A DNA stretch of 37,351 nt from PKWO01 sp036384915 (GCA_036384915.1 DASVLJ010000058.1:1-37351), one strand, 5' to 3'; positions 1 through 8,248 are shown, counted from the first letter of the stretch. A program made the numbers and translations. Notes: generated by a model from the letters alone, not told the origin.

Positions 1-270
1 GAGCTTGAAGATGGCCTTGTTGCCGCCGCCCAGATCTTCTTCGCCCTTCAAGCCCCAGCGCGAGCCGGACAAGGCGCCCTGGCCGCCGTCATAGGCGCCG
101 GTGGGAGCGTTGGAGTCGCCCAGCGAGAACACGTGGTCGCCTGCGGCGTTCTGGTGGGTCGTGTAGTTCATCGAGATGTCGAGCACGCCATACACAGTGA
201 CGTTGGTTTGCGCATAAGCGGCGGACGAAAATGCGCCCATGACGGCCAGCGCGACTAGCGATTTTTTCAT
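1..270 (-). CDS. Gram-negative porin, N-terminal 90 residues (partial)
   Basis: This is the beginning of an outer-membrane trimeric porin gene that runs off the left edge of the window. The protein starts with a typical signal peptide (MKKSLVALAVMGAFSSAAYA, cleavage after AYA), followed by the QTNVTVYGVLDISMNY strand that opens most betaproteobacterial porins. The loop and strand segment SGSRWGLKGEEDLGGGNKAIFKL (residues 68-90) is the family-typical second and third beta strand region. The ATG is preceded by a good ribosome site (TGAGGATTG). It would form a passive diffusion channel for small hydrophilic solutes. Only about a quarter of the usual 350-400 residues is visible, so substrate preference cannot be judged. 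The gene points away from mlaA and is separated from it by 541 bp. Confidence 0.93.
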   Translation of the reverse strand, partial: MKKSLVALAVMGAFSSAAYAQTNVTVYGVLDISMNYTTHQNAAGDHVFSLGDSNAPTGAYDGGQGALSGSRWGLKGEEDLGGGNKAIFKL

Positions 271-811
271 TGAACAATCCTCATTTTGTTGTGATTAAAC
301 TTCCGGACTTGCATGGCGATGCTCCAGGGGGATATGGGGCATCGCACTAAATGCAGGCAAACTGCGCCAGGTAACACTGCGTCGACACGTTCTTCGCGTT
401 TTGCGCCTTGTCGGGCGCCGGCTTTGGCGTGCCGTCCTCCAGCAGTTGGACTCTATCAGCCAATAAACGGAACAAAATTTGGAAACTCGCGGCAAGGCCA
501 GCGAACATATGGCGGCAAAAACCTCAGCCAGAGGGCTGGTCGGGGCTAAGCTCGAGTGATGAGGCGTTGAAATAAGTTATTGATTTAATTGCGGAATTTA
601 TGATTTTTGTCGCCGCCGGACGCATCCGCGCAACAACTTTTGCAGGCCCATTTTTTCGCATTTGAAGGCCGTAATGTTAAGCAAAACAATGCCATTAATA
701 CAACAAAACTTGCTAAAAAGTTTTGTAAAAGTGCTGATTTTCTGTTGTGCCAATGAGACATTGAGGTCGAAAAGCGCCGTCCGGCATGCCGCGAACCACA
801 ACAAGCCAAAA
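271..811. other. Intergenic region between porin and mlaA, no gene seen
   Basis: This 541-bp stretch carries no convincing coding sequence: the open frames in it are short, lack ribosome sites and resemble no family I know. The part from about 560 to 780 is markedly AT-rich compared with the flanks and contains a perfect 8-bp inverted repeat (CAAAACTT at 704-711, AAGTTTTG at 718-725) with a six-base loop. It should hold the porin promoter, but I could not identify a convincing -35/-10 pair. A regulatory RNA is possible but unsupported. Confidence 0.4.
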
Positions 812-826
812 TTAATTCGGCTTGTT
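800..826 (-). terminator. Weak hairpin at the end of mlaA
   Basis: An 8-bp perfect inverted repeat (AACAAGCC at 800-807, GGCTTGTT at 819-826) encloses the TAA stop codon of mlaA in its loop. Reading on the minus strand it is followed by only a short T-rich run, so it would be a weak intrinsic terminator at best. Confidence 0.35.
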
Positions 827-1615
827 TTCGTCGGTTTTGGGGCTATCGTCTTTGGGCTGATCCGCAGGCGGGGGCGAAGTTGGGCGTGAATCCATCAGCG
901 AAGGTGCCCCGGGCGGTTGAGAATTGTCGCCATCGGCATCCTTGCCATGATAGATCTTGCTCTCGCGGCGCTGCAGATAGGCGTCGCGCACGAATTCATA
1001 GCGGTCGAGCGCGGCATCTTCCAACAACGATGAGGTGTCGAGGATGTAGGCGCGCCGGTCAATCAAGCGGATTGCGGTGCCGGTATTGCGCCAGCGCACG
1101 GGATACTTGTAGCCCCACAGATCGGTTTCCAGATCGACCGGTAGCGCCACGGTATCGCGCATCGTCGACGGGCCGAGGAAGGGGAGCACCACATAGGGGC
1201 CGGACTTGACGCCCCAACGCCCCAGCGTCTGGCCGAAATCCTGGTCGTGCTTGGGCAGGCCGGTCGGCGTGGCGACGTCGAACAGGCCGGCAAGGCCGAC
1301 CGTGGTGTTGAGCAGAACGCGCCCTACATCGCTTGCGCCATCGCCGGGGCGCGCCTGGAGGAAGTTGTTGAGTGCCGTAGAGACGTCGCCGATATTGCCG
1401 AAGAAATTGCCCACGCCGGTTTGCATGAATTCCGGCACGGCCTTCTTGTACACCGTGGCGACGGGCTTCAATGCCACCTGGTCGACCTTGTCGTTGAAGT
1501 TGAAGATCGTGCGATTGTAGTCTTCCATCGGGTCTTGCGGATTCTTGGTCGACGTGGCGCAGCCGGTCAACGCGAAGACTAGGAAGATGACGCAATAGCG
1601 AACGAGGGTATTCAC
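812..1615 (-). CDS. mlaA: MlaA/VacJ family outer-membrane lipoprotein
   Basis: MlaA is the outer-membrane component of the Mla phospholipid-trafficking system; it removes phospholipids from the outer leaflet and passes them to periplasmic MlaC. The product has a lipoprotein signal with lipobox LTGC (Cys19) and then the MlaA domain: DPMEDYNRTIFNFND near the N-terminus, then LNNFLQARPGD, GRWGVKSGPYVVLPFLGPST and RDTVALPVD. The C-terminal 35 residues are a Pro/Asp/Lys-rich tail, which varies in the family. I placed the start at the GTG at 1615 because CAGGTAAAACAA precedes it; a GTG at 1642 would add nine residues but has no ribosome site. The length of 267 residues is normal. Here the gene stands alone; in many betaproteobacteria mlaA sits with mlaCDEF, which are not in this window. 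Confidence 0.94.
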   Translation of the reverse strand: MNTLVRYCVIFLVFALTGCATSTKNPQDPMEDYNRTIFNFNDKVDQVALKPVATVYKKAVPEFMQTGVGNFFGNIGDVSTALNNFLQARPGDGASDVGRVLLNTTVGLAGLFDVATPTGLPKHDQDFGQTLGRWGVKSGPYVVLPFLGPSTMRDTVALPVDLETDLWGYKYPVRWRNTGTAIRLIDRRAYILDTSSLLEDAALDRYEFVRDAYLQRRESKIYHGKDADGDNSQPPGAPSLMDSRPTSPPPADQPKDDSPKTDENKPN

Positions 1616-1688
1616 TTGTTTTACCTGTTTCTTGCGCGGCACTGTAGGGGCGTGGCGGCGCCGATGAATCTATTTTGGGATGGTACCG

Positions 1689-1694
1689 ATTATA
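1689..1694 (-). promoter_or_regulatory. -10 element upstream of mlaA
   Basis: A perfect TATAAT reads on the minus strand, 70-75 bases before the chosen mlaA GTG. No good -35 hexamer lies 16-18 bases upstream, so an activator or an extended contact may be needed. It suggests that mlaA has its own promoter and is not simply read through from the sugar operon ending at 1783. Confidence 0.45.
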
Positions 1695-1782
1695 TCAGTT
1701 CGGGTACTTTGCATTGCGCGCCAGGCTTCGCCTGCACTGCTTCGCATGTGGCGGTGGCGCGACGAAATGGAAGGGGTGGTAC

Positions 1783-2292
1783 TTACATTTTTTCGCCGAA
1801 GGCGTGAAATAGTTGTCCCAGCAATTGTTCGGGGGTATCCGCGATGTTGAGGCATATCGCGTTTTCGTCGGCAGCCGGCGTCTGCAGCTCGCGCAATTGG
1901 CTTTGCAAAAGTGCGGCAGGCATGAAATGACCGCTACGGGCTTGCAGGCGCGCAGCTAGCAGGCCGGCCTCGCCATGGAGATACAGGAACAGCAGGTCCG
2001 GATCGCTCTCGCGCAGGAAGTCGCGATAGCTGCGCTTCAAGGCCGAGCAGCTCAGTGCGAGCCCGCCTCCGTCCCGTCTTGCCGCGGCGATGTGCTCCCG
2101 CAGGCGTAGCAGCCAGGGCAGACGGTCGGTGTCGTCAAGGGGGATTGCGGCGCGCATCTTCTTAATGTTTTCGGGCGGGTGTTCATCGTCGCCTTCGATG
2201 AAGGGCAATGCCAGCCGTTGGGCCAAGAGGCGGCCCAGCGTGGTCTTGCCGCAGCCCGACACTCCCATCACGATGATGCGCCGGTCTCGCAT
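1783..2292 (-). CDS. gntK: Gluconokinase
   Basis: This gene encodes a 169-residue GntK-type kinase that phosphorylates gluconate to 6-phosphogluconate, feeding the Entner-Doudoroff or pentose-phosphate route. The P-loop is GVSGCGKTT (residues 10-18), followed by the family signatures EGDDEHPPENIKKM, PLDDTDRLPWL, SCSALKRSYRDFLR and HFMPAALLQSQLRELQ. The length is normal. Its ATG overlaps the TGA of the upstream transporter gene by one base (TGATG), which implies translational coupling. It is the last gene of the operon GH1-glk-MFS-gntK. Its presence suggests that some glucose is oxidised to gluconate before phosphorylation, or that the transporter also supplies gluconate; that part is inference. 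Confidence 0.93.
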   Translation of the reverse strand: MRDRRIIVMGVSGCGKTTLGRLLAQRLALPFIEGDDEHPPENIKKMRAAIPLDDTDRLPWLLRLREHIAAARRDGGGLALSCSALKRSYRDFLRESDPDLLFLYLHGEAGLLAARLQARSGHFMPAALLQSQLRELQTPAADENAICLNIADTPEQLLGQLFHAFGEKM

Positions 2293-3605
2293 CACTCTTT
2301 GTGGTGAAACGGTGCGTACCAGGTCACGATGAAGGAAGGGACCGTGGCGACCATGACGAAGATGAAGTAGTGCACGTAGCCCAGCATTTCCTGCAGATGG
2401 CCCGAGACCATGCCGGTCGTCATCATGCACAAGCCCATCAGGCCGGTGCCGAAGGCGTAGTGCGTCGTCTGGTATTTGCCGGGGGCGAGCTGCTGCATCA
2501 GGTAGATCATGAAGCCGACCGAGCCGAAGCCGAAGAAGAATTTTTCCACTACCACGCCGGCTGTGATGAGCGTGAAATCGCCCGGCTGGAAGATGCTCAT
2601 CAATAGGAAGGTGACGTTGGGGATGTTGACCGCACAGCATAGGATAAAGAGCGTGGCTTTCAAGCCGCGCCTGGCGACGAAGATGCCGCCCAGGAGCGAG
2701 CCGAGCAGCACCGCTGCCAGGCCATAGGTGCCGTAGATCACGCCGAGCATTTCGTTGGTCAAGCCCAGCCCGCCTTTGGCAACGGGGTCCACCATGAAGA
2801 ATGGGCCGATCTTTTCCAGCAAGCCGATCGACAGGCGGAACAGGAAGGCGAAGGCGATCATGAGCCAGACGTCGCGCTTCTGGAAAAAGGTGAGGAAGGC
2901 ATCGGCCAGGATGCGCCAGGCATCGGCGAGGGATCCCGGCGTGTTTTCGGCGCGTGCGCCTTCGGGCATGGCGCGCATGTGCCACAGGGACATCAACAAG
3001 GTGACGCCGGCGACGATGAAGAAGATCACGCGCCAGGCGGCGATCCAGTCGGCGCCGAAGGTTTGATGCGTATGCAGCCAGCCGCTCAGGTAGACCAGGC
3101 CGCCGTAGCCGACGATGGGGCCGATGTTCCACGACAGGCTTTGCACGCCGCAATAGAGCGATTGGCGCCGGCTTTCGAGCGAGGTGACGTAGACACCGTC
3201 GGAGGCGATGTCTTGCGTCGCGCCGACGAAGGATAACAGCCAGAACGCGGCCAGGATCGGGAACATCGAGTCGGGCATGCCCATCAGCACGCCGACGCCG
3301 GCGAAACCGATGGCGATCATCAGCTGGGCGCACAGCACGAAAAATTTCTTGGTGCGGTACATCTCGACTATCGGGGCGAATAGCGGCTTGATCGTATAGG
3401 CCAGGATCAGCGAACTGGCGTAACCGGCCGCGGCGCCATTGCCCATGTTGAGATTCTTGAACATGATCGAGATCACGGAAGTCAGCATGACGTAGGTCAG
3501 CGCCATCGTGAAATAGCCGGTCGGCACCCACCATAGTGGAGAGCGGCCTGAATCCGGTGCAGGATCGTCCTGTGCCGACGGGGCAAGATAAGGGTTGGCG
3601 CTCAT
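2292..3605 (-). CDS. MFS sugar permease, AmpG-like
   Basis: A 437-residue inner-membrane protein with about twelve hydrophobic segments, beginning near residue 28 (WWVPTGYFTMALTYVMLTSVISIMF). The stretch GATQDIASDGVYV between the first transmembrane segments resembles the QDIAIDA motif of the AmpG/PAT branch of the major facilitator superfamily; AmpG itself imports muropeptide disaccharides. In this operon the probable cargo is a glucoside or glucose delivered to the periplasm by the TonB-dependent receptor at 8359. It lies 34 bp after glk and its stop overlaps the gntK start. The exact substrate cannot be read from the sequence. Confidence 0.85.
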   Translation of the reverse strand: MSANPYLAPSAQDDPAPDSGRSPLWWVPTGYFTMALTYVMLTSVISIMFKNLNMGNGAAAGYASSLILAYTIKPLFAPIVEMYRTKKFFVLCAQLMIAIGFAGVGVLMGMPDSMFPILAAFWLLSFVGATQDIASDGVYVTSLESRRQSLYCGVQSLSWNIGPIVGYGGLVYLSGWLHTHQTFGADWIAAWRVIFFIVAGVTLLMSLWHMRAMPEGARAENTPGSLADAWRILADAFLTFFQKRDVWLMIAFAFLFRLSIGLLEKIGPFFMVDPVAKGGLGLTNEMLGVIYGTYGLAAVLLGSLLGGIFVARRGLKATLFILCCAVNIPNVTFLLMSIFQPGDFTLITAGVVVEKFFFGFGSVGFMIYLMQQLAPGKYQTTHYAFGTGLMGLCMMTTGMVSGHLQEMLGYVHYFIFVMVATVPSFIVTWYAPFHHKE

Positions 3606-3639
3606 GAATGTCTCGTATCGTTATTGTGGTTCGTCGTGC

Positions 3640-4680
3640 TTATTGTGCCGCTTGCAAAATACCGGGCTTGTCCGGCCTCATTGTAATGCGGCGCCCGCCT
3701 TCCTCTTCGTCTCCACGCTCGAGATGATCGCGCAAGATGCGCGCCGCACCGACAAAGGCCGGGTAGGGCGCGGTGATGACGTAGGTCGGAATCGCCGCAT
3801 TGAAGCCGGAAAAGCGGCCCTTGCTTTCGAAGCGCTGACGGAACGGTGATTGCGCAAAATAGCTGCCCAGGCGCGGCACCACGCCGCCGCCGATATAGAT
3901 ACCGCCCTTCGCCGCGAGGGTGACGGCCAGGTTGCCGGCGACCGTGCCGAGCATGGCGCAAAAGCATTCGAGCGTTTCCTGGCACAGCGGATCCCGGCCT
4001 TCCAGCGCGCGCGAGACGATGGCGGCCGCGGTCAGCTTGGCAGGCGCCGCTGTGCCGTGTTGCGCAGCGAGCGCCTCGAAGATCAGCGGAATGCCGGTGC
4101 CGGAAACCAGTCGCTCGGCCGATACGTGCTCATAGTGTTGCCAGCAATGGCGCAGCACGCCGAGCTCGCGCTCGTCGGCGGGCGAGAACGTGACGTGCCC
4201 GCCCTCGCTGGACAGCGCGAGCCAGGAACCGTCTTTCGGCACAAGGCCGGCCACGCCGAGTCCGGTGCCGGCACCGACCACGCCGACTACGCCCTCGTCG
4301 ATTGCATGGCCGCCGCCGATCTGTTCCAGTTCGGACTCCGACAGTTGCGGCACGGCCATGGCCAGCGCGGCGAAGTCGTTGACCAGCAGCAGGGTTTCAA
4401 ACCCGAGAGCGCGACGGCTGGCTTCGATCGAGAATTCCCAATGGTGATTGGTCATCTTGACGGTGTCGCCATTGATGGGATTGGCGATGGCGATCACGGC
4501 GTGATGTATCGTCTCGGAGGCAAAGCCATCGAGATAGGCGCGCACGGCGTGCACGAACTCGGCATGCTCGGCGCAGGAGAGCGTGGCGATGCGCTCGACG
4601 CGGCCGTCGCCGCAGTCGAGCGCGAAGCGCGCATTGGTGCCGCCGATGTCGGCCAGGAGGAGGGGCGATGTATCGCGCAT
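3640..4680 (-). CDS. glk: Glucokinase
   Basis: The product is a bacterial Glk-type, ATP-dependent glucokinase (346 residues) of the ASKHA fold, converting glucose to glucose 6-phosphate in the cytoplasm. Motifs visible are the phosphate-1 loop LADIGGTNARFAL (9-21), the catalytic aspartate in NDFAAL (Asp102), GAGTGLG (137-143), the glucose-binding SSEGGH (157-162) and the late GGIYIGGGVVPR. Length is slightly above the usual 320-335 because of a charged C-terminal extension. It lies 146 bp downstream of the beta-glucosidase gene and 34 bp upstream of the permease gene on the same strand, so it should phosphorylate the glucose released by that enzyme. Confidence 0.95.
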   Translation of the reverse strand: MRDTSPLLLADIGGTNARFALDCGDGRVERIATLSCAEHAEFVHAVRAYLDGFASETIHHAVIAIANPINGDTVKMTNHHWEFSIEASRRALGFETLLLVNDFAALAMAVPQLSESELEQIGGGHAIDEGVVGVVGAGTGLGVAGLVPKDGSWLALSSEGGHVTFSPADERELGVLRHCWQHYEHVSAERLVSGTGIPLIFEALAAQHGTAAPAKLTAAAIVSRALEGRDPLCQETLECFCAMLGTVAGNLAVTLAAKGGIYIGGGVVPRLGSYFAQSPFRQRFESKGRFSGFNAAIPTYVITAPYPAFVGAARILRDHLERGDEEEGGRRITMRPDKPGILQAAQ

Positions 4681-4826
4681 AGCGGGTCCAGTCCGGGTGA
4701 TTGGGTTAGCATTTACCAGCGACAGCGGCGCGAGCGGTGCCGCGCGCGGTTGGCGGAACAGTCGCGCTCGTACGCATGCGGCACAGCTCGTGCGATGGTG
4801 GCGCCGTCGGGGTCATCATGGTGCTT

Positions 4827-6146
4827 TCAGGCTCGCTGATGCCGGACGAAATCGCGGTACCACATGGCGCTGTCCTTGAGCGTGCGGCGCTGGGTTTCAT
4901 AGTCGACGTGGACGATGCCGAAGCGCTTGGCGTAGCCCGAGTTCCATTCGAAATTGTCGAGCAGGCTCCAGAGGAAATAACCGCGCACGTCCACGCCTTG
5001 GTTCATCGCGGCCGCCAATGCTTCAAGATGGGTTTCGACATAGCGGATGCGTTCGCTGTCGGTCACGCGGCCTTCTATCAGCCGATCAGCGCGGGCCATG
5101 CCGTTTTCGGTGATGTAGATGGGTGGAAGCTCGTATTCTTTCTTCAATGCCAGTAACAGCTCGGTCAATCCTTGCGGCCAGATTTCCCAGCCCATGTCAG
5201 TGAAGCCGTGTTCGCCCTTGGGCTGGCGCGGCGGCATCTCGGCGCTGCAGAAGGCGCGGAAGTAGTAATTGACGCCGAGGAAGTCAAGCGGCTGGCGGAT
5301 GTCGTTGAAATCGTTATCAAGGATGGTCGGCGCATTGGCGCCATGGGCTTTCAAGGCCAGTTCGGGATAGCGCCCCTTGAAGATCGGGTCCATGAACCAT
5401 TGCACCGAGCGTGCGTATTCGTAGGCGGCCAGTGCGCGGTCGGCTTCGCTGTCGGTGGCGGGATCGGCCGTCCATTGATTGAGCACGATGCCGAGTTTTG
5501 CCGGTGTGTTTTGCGCACGCATTGCCTGCATGGCCAAGCCGTGCGACAGTAGCAGATGGTGCGAGACCTGGATCGCCGATTTGGCATCGGCCATGCCCGG
5601 TGCGAACTGGGCATTGCCGTAACCGAGATTGGCGCTGCACCAGGGCTCATTGTGCGTGGCGATGGTTTGCACGCGGTCGCCGAAACGGCGTGCGACTTCA
5701 TGCGCATAGTCGGCGAAGCGCTTGCAGGTATCGCGCGAAAGCCAGCCGCCGTCGTCTTGCAGGCCTTGGGGCAAATCCCAGTGATACAGCGTCAAGTGGG
5801 CTGCCATGCCCTTGCTGGCGAGGGCGTCGAGCAGGCGGTCGTAGAAGTCGAAGCCCTTTTCATTCCATGCCCCCTTGCCCATAGGCTGCACACGCGACCA
5901 GGCCATCGAGAAGCGGTAGGCATCGACGCCCAGGCTGGCCATCAGGTTCACGTCTTCGCCGTAGCGATGATAGTGGTCGCAGGCGATGTCGCCGCTGCTG
6001 CCGTCGATGATTTTTCCAGGTTGATGCGTGAAGGTATCCCAAATCGAAGGCCCTTTGCCGTCCTTGTCGGCGGCTCCTTCAATCTGATAGGCGCTGGTGG
6101 CAACGCCCCAGGTGAATGTGGATGGAAACTTGACGGAATTATGCAT
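4827..6146 (-). CDS. GH1 beta-glucosidase
   Basis: A 439-residue family 1 glycoside hydrolase, a retaining enzyme that cleaves terminal beta-glucosyl residues from cellobiose or aryl and alkyl beta-glucosides. It opens with the standard FPSTFTWGVATSAYQIEGA. The acid/base glutamate is in THNEPW (Glu167) and the nucleophile in YITENG (Glu347); WGVNYYFR-type and WSLLDNFEW segments, which line the -1 and +1 subsites, are present. No signal peptide, so it acts in the cytoplasm. I chose ATG 6146 because it gives the conserved N-terminus; a GTG at 6269 in the same frame would add 41 residues without family similarity. It heads the operon GH1-glk-MFS-gntK and has a LacI-type operator and promoter about 250-310 bp upstream. 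Confidence 0.95.
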   Translation of the reverse strand: MHNSVKFPSTFTWGVATSAYQIEGAADKDGKGPSIWDTFTHQPGKIIDGSSGDIACDHYHRYGEDVNLMASLGVDAYRFSMAWSRVQPMGKGAWNEKGFDFYDRLLDALASKGMAAHLTLYHWDLPQGLQDDGGWLSRDTCKRFADYAHEVARRFGDRVQTIATHNEPWCSANLGYGNAQFAPGMADAKSAIQVSHHLLLSHGLAMQAMRAQNTPAKLGIVLNQWTADPATDSEADRALAAYEYARSVQWFMDPIFKGRYPELALKAHGANAPTILDNDFNDIRQPLDFLGVNYYFRAFCSAEMPPRQPKGEHGFTDMGWEIWPQGLTELLLALKKEYELPPIYITENGMARADRLIEGRVTDSERIRYVETHLEALAAAMNQGVDVRGYFLWSLLDNFEWNSGYAKRFGIVHVDYETQRRTLKDSAMWYRDFVRHQRA

Positions 6147-6473
6147 GGGGCAAACTGTTGGTGTCGGGGTTGATTGGGGTGTCTTGTCAGTACAGGTTGA
6201 TCGATAGCCGTCGAGTAAGCGGGCGAACAGGGGGCAAATTGAGGCCGGCGCGGCACAATACGCCTTCACTTAGCCCGGTATCGTTACCGGCCTTCATGCC
6301 GAAACATGTCTCATGAATTGCCGTCTCCATGCCCGAAGCGGCGCAATTCCAGAAGAATTTGCCGTTGTTGGGCCGTTTTGTTCGATTTTATGCTTTTGAA
6401 ATCGTTTTCATAAGCCGTTGGTCCGACTTTATCTCATCAAAACTCATGGCGTCAACTATTTTTTGCCGAGGGG
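6147..6473 (-). promoter_or_regulatory. Promoter and long leader of the beta-glucosidase operon
   Basis: On the minus strand a -35 TTGACG (6450-6455), a 16-bp spacer and a -10 GATAAA (6428-6433) lie just after the halogenase stop codon. The palindromic operator at 6397-6410 starts about 18 bp downstream of the -10, where a bound repressor would block initiation. If this is the promoter, the transcript has a leader of roughly 270 nt. The leader contains a small hairpin (CCGGTA 6275-6280, TACCGG 6285-6290) and an alternative GTG at 6269. No other gene is visible in the interval. Confidence 0.55.
6397..6410. promoter_or_regulatory. LacI-type operator before the beta-glucosidase operon
   Basis: TGAAATCGTTTTCA is a near-perfect 14-bp palindrome centred on CG, the hallmark of LacI/GalR-family operators. 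It matches the shared consensus TGAAAWCGWTTTCA found at five other places in this locus and lies immediately downstream of the predicted operon promoter. Confidence 0.75.
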
Positions 6474-8054
6474 TTAATTGCTTCCGGTCCGGCCGAGGGG
6501 CGTAGCGCGGCGGCACATGGCTTCGACCAAGGCGCGGTGAGGCGGCAGATCCGCCAGGGCACGGTGCGAGAGCTGCCCGATAGTTCGGAATTCCTGGCGC
6601 GCTTCTTCGGTGCGAGGGAATAGCGAGCCATTACCCGGATACTTTGTCGCGTATTCCATGCCATACAGCACGTATTGCCAGCTCGCCGGCGTATACATTT
6701 CCAGATCGACGATGAAGTCGAGCCGGTGCGGCGGGCGGTAGCGCCACGTTGCCAGCTTCTCCTGCAGCGAGGCGGGAATGCTGGCCGGGTCGGCGTTGTC
6801 GATCCAGAATCGGCTGTCTTTTCGCTGGGTCAGGCAGTAATGCATCTTGATGAAATCGACGATGCGTTCATAGCGTGCGCACATCACGTCGTTGAAGTGT
6901 TTTGCCGCCGGGGCCAGGTTGCCGTCGCGCGGGAATAAATAAGCGATCAGATAGGCCGCGCTTTCGATCAAACCGATGCCGGAGGACTCCAGCGGTTCGA
7001 GGAAACCGCCTGACAGCCCGACCGCGACGCAATTCTTGATCCATTGCAGCTTGCGGTAGCCGATCTTGAGTTTGAGCAGGCGCGGATTGAGCCCGTTCGC
7101 CGCCGGGCCGATGTAGGTACGCAGGATTTCTTCCGCGCGCGCATCGTCGGTATGGCGGCTGGAGTAGACGTAGCCGACGCCATGCCGCTGGTGCAGTCCG
7201 ATGTCCCAGGTCCAGCCGGCTTCATGGGCGGTCGAGATGGTATAGGAAGGGATGGGGGCATCGGGCCTGTCATAGGGCACCTGGACGGCGAGCGCGCGGT
7301 CGACGAACAATTGATCGGCCAGGCTGGTAAACGGGGAGCCGAGCGCTTCGCCGATCAGGCCGGCGCGAAAGCCGGTGCAATCGATGTACAAGTCGGCTTG
7401 CAGCGTGCTGCGTTTGTGCGCATCGCCTGAAATACTGAGCGAGGCGATGGCACCGTTTTCGTCGAGATTGGTGCGCTCTACCGTGGCAACGACATGCTTC
7501 ACGCCGAGCGACCTCGCCTGCTCGCAGAGCAGCGAAGCGAAACGGCCGGCGTCGAAATGGTAGGCATAGTTCATCGGGCCCATGAAGTCGCCATCGGAAA
7601 AGCGCTTGGGCCCATGCGAGGCATCGGCCACGCGCTTTTGCATCGTGACCGCTTCGGCGAACGATATGCCGGCGCCGGCTGCGCCGCGCAGCCAGTAAGG
7701 CAGCAGCTCGGGACCGCCCGGCTTTTGGCTGGGAACGGAAAACGGATGAAAGTAGTCGCGCGTGCCGCCGGTTCCCGGCGCGCGTACCCAGTCCACGAAC
7801 TTCACACCCTGCTTGAAGGTGGCATGACAGTCGCGGATGAAGCGTGCTTCGTCTATGCCGATGGCGGCGAGCGTGCCGCGTATCGATGGGAAGGTTCCTT
7901 CTCCCACGCCTATCGTGGGGATATCCGAAGATTCGACGACGGTAATGGAAATGCCGTCGTCGTTGGCGACATCGAGCGTGCGCGCCAGGAAGGCTGCGGT
8001 CAGCCATCCGGCGGTGCCGCCGCCCACGATCAGGACTTGTTTTAAAGGATTCAT
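6474..8054 (-). CDS. Flavin-dependent 'tryptophan halogenase' family protein
   Basis: This 526-residue protein belongs to the tryptophan halogenase family (Pfam Trp_halogenase). Visible are the FAD-binding GGGTAGW (11-17), a lysine in CHATFKQGVKF (Lys81) that aligns with the catalytic lysine of PrnA/RebH, a WTWDIGL stretch (281-287) equivalent to the WxWxIP signature, and LEPLESSG with Glu356 at the place of the conserved glutamate. The real substrate is unknown. Members of this family recur beside TonB-dependent receptors and sugar-catabolic genes in proteobacteria, where tryptophan halogenation seems unlikely. It is divergent from the receptor gene and has its own LacI-type operator at 8075-8088, so it belongs to the regulon. 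Free flavin reductase is not encoded nearby. Confidence 0.87.
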   Translation of the reverse strand: MNPLKQVLIVGGGTAGWLTAAFLARTLDVANDDGISITVVESSDIPTIGVGEGTFPSIRGTLAAIGIDEARFIRDCHATFKQGVKFVDWVRAPGTGGTRDYFHPFSVPSQKPGGPELLPYWLRGAAGAGISFAEAVTMQKRVADASHGPKRFSDGDFMGPMNYAYHFDAGRFASLLCEQARSLGVKHVVATVERTNLDENGAIASLSISGDAHKRSTLQADLYIDCTGFRAGLIGEALGSPFTSLADQLFVDRALAVQVPYDRPDAPIPSYTISTAHEAGWTWDIGLHQRHGVGYVYSSRHTDDARAEEILRTYIGPAANGLNPRLLKLKIGYRKLQWIKNCVAVGLSGGFLEPLESSGIGLIESAAYLIAYLFPRDGNLAPAAKHFNDVMCARYERIVDFIKMHYCLTQRKDSRFWIDNADPASIPASLQEKLATWRYRPPHRLDFIVDLEMYTPASWQYVLYGMEYATKYPGNGSLFPRTEEARQEFRTIGQLSHRALADLPPHRALVEAMCRRATPLGRTGSN

Positions 8055-8074
8055 TTATCGAGATGGGAAAGCCA

Positions 8075-8088
8075 TGAAAACGATATCA
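8075..8088. promoter_or_regulatory. LacI-type operator before the halogenase gene
   Basis: TGAAAACGATATCA matches the regulon consensus at 13 of 14 positions and lies 20 bp upstream of the halogenase ATG. It overlaps a smaller inverted repeat (CGATAT 8081-8086, ATATCG 8092-8097). Confidence 0.65.
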
Positions 8089-8114
8089 AAAATATCGCGA
8101 TGGTTTGCGGAGGG

Positions 8115-8134
8115 TTGTTGTGAGGTCACAACAA
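8115..8134. repeat. 20-bp palindrome in the divergent control region
   Basis: TTGTTGTGAGGTCACAACAA has two perfect 9-bp arms separated by two bases. It is unlike the LacI-type operators. The arms contain TGTGA and TCACA but with a 2-bp rather than the 6-bp spacing of a CRP site. It is probably the operator of another dimeric regulator, or a hairpin in the halogenase leader. Confidence 0.55.
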
Positions 8135-8206
8135 TTGGCCATGGTACGCCCAAAAAACTCTTGTCGCCAACATTTTTCTTGGTGTTTTTCGTCAAATTAT
8201 GTAATA

Positions 8207-8220
8207 TGAAATCGATTTCA
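8207..8220. promoter_or_regulatory. LacI-type operator 1 before the receptor gene
   Basis: TGAAATCGATTTCA is a perfect 14-bp palindrome centred on CG. It is the most upstream of three operators spaced exactly 21 bp apart and overlaps the last base of the proposed -10 element. Confidence 0.8.
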
Positions 8221-8227
8221 TGAGTTT

Positions 8228-8241
8228 TGAAAACGACTTCA
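8228..8241. promoter_or_regulatory. LacI-type operator 2 before the receptor gene
   Basis: TGAAAACGACTTCA is the middle operator, starting 21 bp after the first. It departs from the consensus at one position in the right half. Confidence 0.7.
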
Positions 8242-8248
8242 TATTTTT

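Noticed and set aside
1783..3534. 583-residue open frame seeming to fuse a long Arg/His-rich region to gluconokinase
   Set aside because: The upstream 415 residues are an out-of-frame shadow of the MFS gene; the gluconokinase starts at the ATG at 2292.
8115..8134. CRP/FNR site
   Set aside because: TGTGA and TCACA are present but only 2 bp apart; CRP sites need 6 bp between the half-sites.
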